This document shows positions 55,319 to 64,000 of a DNA stretch of 64,000 nucleotides, piece after piece. The stretch is from Phocoena phocoena (taxonomy: Eukaryota > Chordata > Mammalia > Artiodactyla > Phocoenidae), in assembly GCF_963924675.1 (NCBI RefSeq), contig NC_089224.1, positions 65,333,464-65,397,463 of the forward strand. The letters run 5' to 3'. The notes below the pieces were generated by a model that saw only the letters and a program-made list of their open reading frames with translations, was not told the origin of the DNA and searched no databases. Made by a program: the position numbers and the translations under genes. Positions within the stretch are counted from its first letter, which is position 1. Every line of letters starts with the position of its first letter.

Positions 55319-56422
55319 CAACTATAACCACCATCCATTTCCAGAACTGTTTTGGGTGGAGCTCTTTTTGCTACAGTAGTTGAAGACTTCTCTAATACAC
55401 TAGCATCTGAGTAGCAGCCTCAACGAAGTGAGAGCAAGCTTTGTGCACAGCTTAGGTTAGTGTGTTCCACACCCTTGAAACAGTTAAGACGACATCAATA
55501 GCCCAGGTGAGAGTTGATATAATAAGGTTTGGTGTAGCTAAAACCACACCTCCAGAGCACAAAGAAGGGACTCGGGAGTCACTTTTCTCCTGGAAGTAAT
55601 GCATTTAGCAGAGATGTCAACCCAGATCCATGAAGAGACAGACCATTCAGTGCTAAGCACAAGCTCTTTAATCATGAAGAGGATCTTCGTATTTTTCCTG
55701 GGATCCTGCATCAAAGAGCATATGGTGGTTGTGAACACAATTTATGAGGCTGTGAAGTTTACCGAGTTTCCCTTTTGAGTTATAGAACTTTCTTCCATCA
55801 GATATGATTGAGGAGTCATGAGTTTCCTATGGAATGTCCTTTAGCTTGTTGGTACAAGTTTCCCCTGTGCAGGAGCAATTATTCATACATTATTGAGTAC
55901 ATGCCATTTTTCTAGGCACAGAGGAAAACAGGGACATGCCTATGTCTCCTCTACTTGGTCACCAGAAATACCTCTAGACCTTAATCTGTTCAGCTAACCT
56001 AATAACTTGTCATTCATGAAACCTTCATATGTTTTGCATTCTGCATCCGATTCTTCCTGTTCAGTGAAAGATCCAAATCATGATTTCTGACTTAGGTGGA
56101 TATTTGAAAGATTAACTTGCTGTGCCAATATCATACGGGAGTCACAACACCAAGCCTTGTGCCACAGTCACATAAAGAAAATTAAGGGATACACAAAAGA
56201 AATTGAACATGTTGGCTTCCTTTGAGTTGCCCTTCAAATTTGCTTTCTTTGGAAACTTGCATAGAAACTTAAATATGTTTGCCCAAGGTGGGTGCTTGTT
56301 TTCTTACTGATATGAAAAGCAGTAAGAGGAAATGGAGTTGTTTTGCCTGTAAGGAGGAGCAATCCTTGTAAACAGAGGCCGAGTCAGTGAAAATTCACAG
56401 TGTATGAATCTGGGGGTATGTA

Positions 56423-56607
56423 GGGACTTCCCTGGTGGTCCAGTGGTTAAGACACCCCCTTCCAATGAAGGGGGTGCAGGTTCGATCCCTGGTCGGGGAG
56501 CTAAGATTCCCACCTGTCTTGGGGTCAAGAAACCAAAACAGAAGCAACATTGTAACAAATTCAATAAAGATTTTTTAAATGGTCCACATCAAAAAAAAAA
56601 AAAAAAA
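56423..56607 (+). repeat. CHR SINE, old form, variant 3' end
   Basis: GGGACTTCCCTGGTGGTCCAG, GGTCGGGGAGCTAAGATTCCC, then CAACATTGTAACAAATTCAATAAAG and ATGGTCCACATC plus poly(A), a 3' body unlike the other copies. GAATCTGGGGGTATGTA (56406-56422) and GAATTTGGGGGTGTGTA (56608-56624) match at 15 of 17. Confidence 0.92.
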
Positions 56608-57986
56608 GAATTTGGGGGTGTGTATAATGAGTTTGCAAAATTTTCTACAGGGCTGATACAGCGTGCAATAGTTAGGGTTACATATATTGTGTGTTTGGGC
56701 AGGGAAAGCAGAGACTCTACAGTTTATAAAGAAGCTGCAAGTACAACGTGATGTGTTGAATAACCCATCACTAACTACATATCTCCCTGGGGTTTAATTT
56801 TACAAGTTCATAATCCTTTATCTGAAACTCTTGGGCCATGTGTTTTGGAATTCAAAATTTTTTTTCAGAAATGTGGTGCATATACTACATAGCATTACGT
56901 GATACTTCCAGCAGAGTCTGGAATTATTTAAACCCATCGATATATTCCCAGTGAAATGTATAATTATTTGTACTAGGTAGAATAAATAAGGATCATAAAC
57001 AGACTTACATCAACAGTTCAGGTCAGATTCTGCTGCCAAATTAGTTTGAGTACCAAACCTTTGGTTTCAGAGGCAAAACTCTGAAATTTCAGAATTGTGG
57101 CTGAGGGATTGTAGATTTATATACCCTTTCTCTGTGTAATTCTGAAAAGCAAGCAATTGCTTCAACCAATCTTATGAGTAGCTAGGATGCTATGAATCAA
57201 CAATCTGGGTCTGGGCAGGAAGGAATTACTCAACACCACATCCTTCTACACACTGCGGATGTGTCTGTAACAGGAGGTCTTTTGTTGGGGGGTATTTGGT
57301 ATATATCAGTGGGACCTGAAAACACACAAGTAAGAACTAATAGACTTATGCAGGGCGCTTTTTTCTGGCTCACCAGAAAGCAGAAACCCAATGAATCATA
57401 TCCCGCTAGGCAGGTGCAGGCAACAGACAACTGATACCTCCCAAGTGTATTTGAAAGGATCTTATTACCTAAGATCCTAAGGGGGTTGTTGCCTTGTTGC
57501 CTTGGCAACCATAGGTAAGGATAATGAAGTCAGCTCATTTTAGTCACTCTTCAGTTCTCAATACACTTTCTCGCAGACATGGCTGCCTAACGGTTGCCAG
57601 ACCTGCACTCAGGACATATTTCTTCTCCTGGAAGGTTCACGTGGCACCTGTGGCTGCTCTATCCCTGGGCGTGCTCGTGGACCATGCTCTCCAAACAGGC
57701 CACACGCTGGACAGCCTCTGGTTTCTGTCTCCTGGGTTTCAGATTAGCTAGCCCAACGCAAAGCAACCTGGACAATGTGGGTCGTAGGATGGCTTGGGAG
57801 CCAGGTGAGTAGCTTTTCATTTTTTCCTCACTGTGGGTATTTCCTAGTGAAGGAACATATAGAACTTTCTTGACAGGAGCCTTTACTCATATCAAGTCAA
57901 GAAATTAATATTTTACTTTTGACTTATTATTCAATAAGGAAAGCATACCTTGATGAGGAGACTAATTTTTCAACTCAACACATTAT

Positions 57987-58295
57987 TTTTTATTTTTGGC
58001 TGCATTGGGTCTTCGTTGTTGCATGTGGGCTTTCCCTAGTTGCGGCGAATGGGGGCTCCTCTTAATTGCGGTGCGCGGGCTTCTCATTGCGGTGGCTTCT
58101 CTTGTTGCGGAGCATGGGCTCTAGGCATGTGGGCTTCAGCAGTTGTGACTCGCGGGCTCTAGAGCGCAGGCTTAGTAGTTATGGTGCACGGGCTTAGTTG
58201 CTTCACAGCATGTGGGATCTTCCCGGACCAGAGATTGAACCCGTGTCACCTGCATTGGCAGGCGGATTCTTAACCACTGCACCACCAGGGAAGTC
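57987..58295 (-). repeat. CHR SINE, long form, antisense
   Basis: TATTTTTGGCTGCATTGGGTCTTCG to CACCACCAGGGAAGTCC. Target duplication not clear. Confidence 0.92.
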
Positions 58296-58570
58296 CTTAT
58301 AAATATGTTGAGCACATTTTATGTGTCACTGTGCCAGGTGTAAGCAGTATCTGCAAAAAGTTGAGAGGCTAGAGTAAGTGTGTATGGGTATGTGTGACTG
58401 TGGAACTAGGAATAGCCTTAGGAGCTATGTTTGGCTTATGTAAGCACAAAAGCTTACAGGAAAGCTCATAGGCAGACTCAGCTGGTGCAGGCTTTTGCCT
58501 ACCCTATACACTAGATGTCTGAAGGTGGAGGAACGGTCTTGGACCCATGAAGATCAAAACCACAGGCAGA

Positions 58571-58915
58571 GGGCTTCCCTGCTGGCACAGTGGTTGAGAA
58601 TCTGCCTGCCAATGCAGCGGACATGGGTTCGAGTCCTGGTCCAGGAAGATCCCACATGCCACAGAGCAACTAAGCCCATGCGCCACAACTACTGAGCTTG
58701 TGCTCTAGAGCTCGCATGCCACAACTACTGAAACCCGCGCACCTAGAGCCCGTGCTCCGCAACAAGAGAAGCCACCGCAATGAGAAACCTGCGCACTGCA
58801 ATGAAGAGTAGCCCCACTCCCCGCAGCTAGAGAAAGACCGCGCACAGCAACGAAGACCCAACGCAGCCAATAATAAATAAGTAAATAAATAAATAAATTT
58901 ATTTTTAAAAAAAAA
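58571..58915 (+). repeat. CHR SINE, long form
   Basis: GGGCTTCCCTGCTGGCACAG to GACCCAACGCAGCC plus an AAAT tail. ACAGGCAGA before and ACAGGCAAAGA after. Confidence 0.93.
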
Positions 58916-59189
58916 ACAGGCAAAGATGGCAGAGCAGAAAGAATGGAAAAACCTTGTCCCCTGTGTTGTTGTTGGGTTTTTCTTGTCCCCTGCTTTAATC
59001 TTAGAATTGCTTTACAAAAACAAACAAACAAAAAAAACCCGAACTGTTTACCTCCAGATATTTCATGATGTGAAACAAAATAAAGGCCTATCTTGTTTGG
59101 CCACTATGGTTGAGATTCTGTTATCTATAGCCAGTTATAATCCTGATACAATGGTCTTCTAGAGTTTTTCCTCTGTGTATGTAGATACA

Positions 59190-59300
59190 TAAATTCTAAC
59201 ACTAACAACAATCTATGAAGCAGGTAATATTAGCCTTATTTTTAAAAGGGAAAACAGGTTCAGGTAAATCCAGGGAGCTTACCTCAGTCACTCAACTGGA
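59190..59300 (-). repeat. MIR-like fragment, antisense
   Basis: AATCTATGAAGCAGGTAATATTAGCCTTATTTTTAAAAGGGAAAACAGGTTCAG, then CTTACCTCAGTCACTCAACTGG resembles reversed MIR. Weak. Confidence 0.5.
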
Positions 59301-59429
59301 AAGTTACCACACTGGGATGTATGCCCAGGTCTGGGGGACTCCAATACCCAATGTTCTTTCTCCTGTACCGTGTGCCTCTCTCTAGAGTTCCTGGACTGGC
59401 AGAGGAAGACACCCCTCCAAGTCTCTCTT

Positions 59430-59635
59430 TTTTTTTTTTTTTGCGGTACGCGGGCCTCTCACTGTTGTGGCCTCTCCCGTTGCGGAGCATAGGCTCCGGA
59501 CGCGCAGGCTCAGCGGCCATGGCTCACGGGCCCAGCCGCTCCGCGGGCATGTGGGATCTTCCCGGACCGGGGCACGAACCCGCATCCCCTGCATCGGCAG
59601 GCGGACTCTCAACCACTGCGCCACCAGGGAAGCCC
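59430..59635 (-). repeat. CHR SINE, short form, antisense
   Basis: Poly(T), GCGGTACGCGGGCCTCTCAC to GCGCCACCAGGGAAGCCC. CAAGTCTCTCTT before and CAAGACTCTTTTT after. Confidence 0.95.
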
Positions 59636-60084
59636 CAAGACTCTTTTTAAAGTACACATTGTAACAAGACTTGAAGCAACAGATTAACAAGCACTTGTTA
59701 AAAAGAAAAATGAGTTAGCTCAGATCCCATTGCTCTTCCTGACACTTTTCCTTTTTGCACAATTGTTTTCAATCCCTGTTCATCTGCATGTAGAGCTGCA
59801 GCTATTCTATCCACACTACTTATTATTCTGGGGTTTTTTCGGCTAACAAAAGTAGCTCTTGATGTTTCTATATAACTCACAATATTTAAAATTAAAAAAT
59901 ACTCAATACAGTCTGTAAAATGATGAAGAGGGGGAAAATCATCTGTGCCATTACTATCTCCCAAAACACCACGAAGTTTGTATTTTATTTTGTTTCTGTC
60001 CTTTTGCCTATGCATTTCATTTTTGCGTTGGGGTACTCCTAGTATGTGAATTTTGTAGACAGTCATTTACACTGAATATTATAT

Positions 60085-60215
60085 TGTAAGTGTTATCCAC
60101 AAGCTCCATGAGGACAACACTTTCTCCATTTTTTTGTTCATCATTGTATCACTTGTGCTTAGCACAGTATAGTAAAGCTGGCTCAATAAATATTTGTTGG
60201 CTAGATAAATATTGC
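60085..60215 (+). repeat. L2 3' end, sense
   Basis: AAGCTCCATGAGGACAACAC, TTAGCACAGTATAGTAAAGCTGGCTCAATAAATATTTGTTGG: the L2 terminal region. Confidence 0.8.
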
Positions 60216-60269
60216 CACATACCCTTCATACTTAATATACACATACCCACATAGTGTTCCTTTTAGTGG

Positions 60270-60515
60270 ATAGCCCTTAATTTACGCTACTTTCCCATAA
60301 TTATTGGATATTTCTGTTGTTTTCATTTTTTGCTCTTATGAATATGTTGATGAAAAGTTTTGTGCATATAGTTTTCCCTGCATTTGTACTATTGGCTTAA
60401 GATAGGGGTCCCAGTGTAAAATCACAGGGTCAATGATTTTTTTACAAATCTTTATGCGTTTTCTGAAAATACTTTTTAAAACAGCTGGAGCGGTTTACAA
60501 AGGTAATAGCAATGC
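60270..60515 (-). repeat. Old L1 3' region, antisense
   Basis: ATTATTGGATATTTCTGTTG, TTATGAATATGTTGATGAAAAG and AAAATCACAGGGTCAATG match the reversed L1M pattern (atgaatattgctg...gggtcaaatg). Confidence 0.6.
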
Positions 60516-60564
60516 AGCAGGGTCAACACACCCTCACCTGCCCCGGGGTTTTTGTTGTGTTTTT

Positions 60565-60779
60565 TTTTTTCTCAGTACCTAGGCCTCTCACTGTTGTGGC
60601 CTCTCCCGTTGCGGAGCACAGGCTCCGCGGAGCACAGGCTCCGGACGCGCAGGCTCAGCGGCCATGGCTCACGGGCCCAGCCCCTCCGCGGCATGTGGGA
60701 TCTTCCCGGACCGGGGCACGAACCCGTGTCCCCTGCATCGTCAGGCGGACTCTCAACCACTGCGCCACCAGGGAAGACC
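60565..60779 (-). repeat. CHR SINE, short form, antisense, with internal duplication
   Basis: Poly(T) with CTCAGTACCTAGGCCTCTCAC to GCGCCACCAGGGAAGACC. GCGGAGCACAGGCTCC is tandemly duplicated exactly at 60611-60642. TGTTGTGTTTTT lies at both flanks (about 60553 and 60780). Confidence 0.94.
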
Positions 60780-62094
60780 TGTTGTGTTTTTAAATTGTGG
60801 CTATTGACTTAAGCAGAAGAATCCCTCAATCAATTAACACGCTTATATAACATCAGTTTAGGGTCACAGGCATTCTATGCCAAATAAATACTCATTAAAA
60901 TGTGAGCCCATAATTTTGGTCATGTCCCTAACACCCCTACTATTACCCGATGCATAATAAGCACAGGTGCAATTCAACTGTATCTCAGCCTCTAACTTCT
61001 ATGATTGATCTATACATGTAAATACCAGTTGTAATTATTACAAAACTATTAGTTTATTGTTTAAAGCTTTTTGAGCATCATGAGAAAAATGATTTTTACA
61101 CAAAACACTATAAATAACCACATCCTTGTTTTTCTACTAAGTTGTTCAATGAATTTATCCATATCTATATATATTTCTATCTCCCTGGAAATTCCAGCAC
61201 CAGGGAAAGTATGCTTTTCATGCATATTTAAAATTAATATTCACCAGAAGCTTAACTAAAACTAGAGAAAGGACAAAGTACTATATTTTGTACTAAAACA
61301 AGTACTAAAGCAAGACAAAGTACTATATTTTTATGAGCTGTTTGTCAAAGTCCAAATAATTAACATTGTTGAATGTCATAAGGCAGGCAGTGTGCCACTT
61401 ACTTGAACTGATATTTTCTTAGAAAAACTTCCAAAGCTTTGGCCATAGGAACTATGAATCTAGAGGTACCTCCTGGCTCTAAACAGAGAATCGTAAATTG
61501 GATGACTTAAGATGTCATGCCAAAGTAGAGCGACTACAGAGGGTGTTAAAGGAGATCAAAGTAATCTTCAACCCAGTGATTGCTGAGCATGGCTCTTGAC
61601 TTGCTTCTCAACACTGTGACCGGCAGCCACACATGGGGTGTTTACCTGCCCCATTCCTGCCTTTGCCCAGGGAGAAGGTGGGGCTGCTGCCTGCTGTGGC
61701 CCCATGGAGGAGGGCCTTGGCCCAGGAGCAGCCCTGCTCTCAGGTGTGTCTGGGGATGAGGCCAGGGTAAGGACTGTTGAAAGAGCACTTAGCAGTCCTT
61801 TGACCCATGCAGTCATGGCCTGTTTCTCGGAGCTGCAGCCGGCCTCATTCAATCTTCAGAGAGCACTAGAGCCCCATGACCATGATCTCCCACCAAGTCC
61901 CCCTCAAGACAGCTGTGCTCCATCCCCCTAGGATCACGACAAGTGTCAGTCGGAAGATGGCTGGCAGGTTTTCTAGTCCACCCCATGCATTCATTTTACT
62001 TTTGCTTTTAATTAAATTCAAAACAGTACTCCAAAAATGCAGGTCTGTCTTCACCACCATTCACTTCTCCCCCTAAATCACAGCTTCTCCCACT

Positions 62095-62296
62095 CACTTT
62101 TCCAGTTAACCACATTTGCCAAGATGCAGAGCATCCTTCCAGCCCTTTTTCTACTCATTTGCATATAGATGTGCATGTATTTATTGCATAAGCAGGTTCA
62201 TACCATATGTATTGTTCTGCGGCTTGCCCTTTTTTTTTTTTAGCAAGCGTGTCTTGAAGAACTTTGCATATTGGCTCATATAGATTAGCTCACTGC
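62095..62296 (-). repeat. Old L1 3' UTR, antisense
   Basis: CATTTGCATATAGATGTGCATG, TTCATACCATATGTATTGTTCTGCGGCTTGC and GTCTTGAAGAACTTTGCATATTGG are reversed L1M 3' UTR phrases. Confidence 0.75.
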
Positions 62297-62300
62297 TTTT

Positions 62301-62510
62301 TTTTTTTTTTTTTTTTTGCGGTACGCGGGCCTCTCACTGCTGCGGCCTCTCCCGCTGCAGAGCACGGGCTCCGGACGTGCAGGCTCAGTGGCCATGGCTC
62401 ACGGGCCCAGCCTCTCCGCGACATGTGGGATCCTCCCAGACCGGGCCACGAACCCGTGTCCCCTGCATCGGCAGGCGGACTCTCAACCACTGCGCCACCA
62501 GGGAAGCCCC
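62301..62510 (-). repeat. CHR SINE, short form, antisense
   Basis: Poly(T), GCGGTACGCGGGCCTCTCAC to GCGCCACCAGGGAAGCCCC. An exact 15-bp TAGCTCACTGCTTTT at 62286-62300 and 62511-62525. It is inserted at the right edge of the old L1. Confidence 0.96.
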
Positions 62511-63264
62511 TAGCTCACTGCTTTTAACTGATGGAGAGCGCTCCTCAGTCGGTCAGCAGAAACAGCTTAAAAAGTTGTGACCCCCAAATCAGACAAAGCC
62601 AAGAAAGACATCAGAATTCAATTCAATCCCCCTCCCTCAATTTTTATACAGGAAAAAAATCAAACATACAAAATAGTGGAAAGACTAGTATAGGAAACAC
62701 ACACATACGCTCCACTAGATTCAACAACTGTTACCACTTTCATTGGCTGTCATTTTAATATCTGCTAGAGCTGTTTGGTTCTAAGTTGAGAGGTATATGG
62801 AAAGAAGCAGGATTCATTAAGTCCCAAGGTCTTAAGAATTAGGAAGAAAAGACATTTACAAATTGTAAGAGCCAAAGAAATATAAAACCTTCTCAGGTAC
62901 GTGGAAGGTGCACATTTCTATGAGTAGAAGAATTAGTAACCTAGGGATGTGGGCTAGAAGGCTACCCCTTCTTGAAATTCTGGAGTGACTGGCATAAGTA
63001 TAAATGATGTTTAGTGAGTTCCACCCAGCTGCATTTTTCTGGTAGCTATGCATCTCTGACATACTTAGGCAAAGTATGGGATGATATATGTATTTATCCC
63101 CAAAGACAGGGGATGATATATGTATTTACTTGATGAGTGAAAAGAAGAATCACTCTTTTTGCCTGCAAATTCTGATGGTCTGAAATGGTCTGAAATCTTT
63201 TCCTTAAAGTTCACTAAGAAAGTAATCATCTGCCTAGAGGGTGGGCATCCTTTGATGCAAAGGA

Positions 63265-63599
63265 AAACTTAAAATCAAATATAGAAATGGAACATTATAC
63301 AGGAATAAAATTGGATGAAATATAGCTATACTCAAGAAGCTGAATAAATCTTAGAAACATAACTTGCAGTGAAAAACAGCTGGTTGCAGAAGACTACATA
63401 CAGTGTGATTCTATTCTTATAAAGCTCAAAAACTAGCAAATCCAAACAATATATTGTTTAGGAAGATGTACATGTCTTGGTAAAAAAAATTTTTTTTCAT
63501 GAATGCATAAATTATGATAGTGATTACCTTGAAATGGATGGGGGGGTGAGTAGGATTTGCAAGCATGTGGCACAATCAAAAACACTGGTAATGTTCTAT
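63265..63599 (+). repeat. Old L1 3' region, sense
   Basis: GAACATTATACAGGAATAAAATTGG, GCAGAAGACTACATACAGTGTGATTCTATTC, then GATGGGGGGGTGAGTAGG follow the L1M 3' end. A SINE then interrupts; TATTGATTAACAGTG resumes at about 63952. Confidence 0.7.
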
Positions 63600-63940
63600 C
63601 TTTTTAAAAAAATTTTTTTGGCTGCATTGGGTCTTCGTTGCCATGCATGGGCTTTCTCTAGTTGCATAGAGCGGGAGCTACTCTTTGTTGCAGTGTGTGG
63701 GCTTCTCATTGTGGTGGCTTCTCTTATGGCGGAGCATGGGCTCTAGTGCATGGGTTTCAGTAGTTGCGGCACGTGGGTTCAGTAGTTGTGGCTCATGGGC
63801 CCTACAGTACAGGCTCAGTAGTTGTGGCTCACGGGCTTAGTTGCTCCGTGGCATGAGGGATCTTCCCAGACCAGGGCTTGAATCCGTGTCCCCTGCATTG
63901 GCAAGCAGATTCTTAACCACTGCGCCACCAGGGAAGTCCA
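63600..63940 (-). repeat. CHR SINE, long form, antisense
   Basis: TTTTTTTGGCTGCATTGGGTCTTCG to GCGCCACCAGGGAAGTCC. An exact GGTAATGTTCTAT at 63587-63599 and 63941-63953. Confidence 0.95.
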
Positions 63941-64000
63941 GGTAATGTTCTATTGATTAACAGTGTGGTGGATTCCTACATTCATTTTATTATATGCTCC

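Larger units (their letters stand above)
54305..55370 (-). repeat. Old L1 3' UTR, antisense, split by a solo LTR
   Basis: GTCCATAACATAAAATTTACC, AGTGGCATTAAGTACACTCACATTGTTGTA on the left continue as ATAACCACCATCCATTTCCAG on the right: reversed L1M 3' UTR, interrupted at 54415-55318. Confidence 0.8.
30691..64000. other. Gene-free DNA downstream of FXN
   Basis: I see no host exon here. Repeats dominate and are listed separately. Stretches with nothing recognised are 31319-31898, 32112-32464, 34598-35289, 45750-47097, 47432-47807, 49336-49919, 50966-51918, 53318-53929, 55370-56405, 56625-57986, 60780-62094 and 62526-63264. In human, TJP2 is the next gene but it starts farther away than this window extends. 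Confidence 0.75.

Noticed and set aside
57524..57812. Possible exon ending GAGCCAGGTGAGTAG at about 57806
   Set aside because: The donor-like site is attractive, but the ORF has no domain, no acceptor-defined partner, and I recognise no TJP2 or other gene sequence. Left as unexplained unique DNA.

Overview
This is mammalian nuclear DNA, almost certainly from a cetacean (a hippopotamus is the main alternative). The basis is about thirty copies of tRNA-Glu-derived CHR-family SINEs, found in whales, hippos and ruminants, together with an apparent absence of the ruminant Bov-tA and BovB elements and of primate Alu. In the entries, 'short form' SINE means the ~200-bp CHR-2-like type ending in a GCGTACCGC-like motif plus poly(A). 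'Long form' means the ~300-350-bp type ending in GACCCAACGCAGCC plus an AAAT-rich tail. 'Old form' means the CHR-1-like type with GGTCGGGGAACTAAGATC.

The only protein-coding host gene I can support is frataxin (FXN), on the + strand. Five coding exons (7674-7841, 14380-14471, 18030-18150, 24209-24306, 28192-28354) with GT/AG junctions join in frame into a 213-residue protein (human: 210). It has a CpG-island promoter, a CTCF-like motif in the 5' leader, and a long 3' untranslated region running to roughly 30.7 kb. Frataxin is a mitochondrial matrix protein that stimulates iron-sulfur cluster assembly on the NFS1-ISD11-ISCU complex.

Layout. 1-7.4 kb is intergenic, with L2, SINE, L1 3'-end and MER5-type fragments. 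7.4-30.7 kb is FXN, with introns carrying CHR SINEs, MIRs and L1 fragments. 30.7-64 kb is gene-free downstream DNA. It holds a 2.1-kb 5'-truncated L1 (32.5-34.6 kb), a decayed L1 invaded by five SINEs (about 36.85-43.39 kb), several LTR-like elements (36.1-36.6, 44.7-45.7, 51.9-53.3 kb), one well-delimited solo LTR (54.4-55.3 kb) and many more SINEs. In human, TJP2 lies downstream of FXN and PRKACG upstream; neither is reached here.

I found no new biological system. The best leads are FXN coding changes (a 4-residue C-terminal extension by apparent stop loss, Cys and Ala substitutions with a weak donor in exon 3, a two-codon shortening of exon 2), the absence of a GAA tract in intron 1, two CTCF-like motifs, and several datable nested or rearranged transposons. 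Comparisons with human and bovine FXN are from memory, not from an alignment run here.
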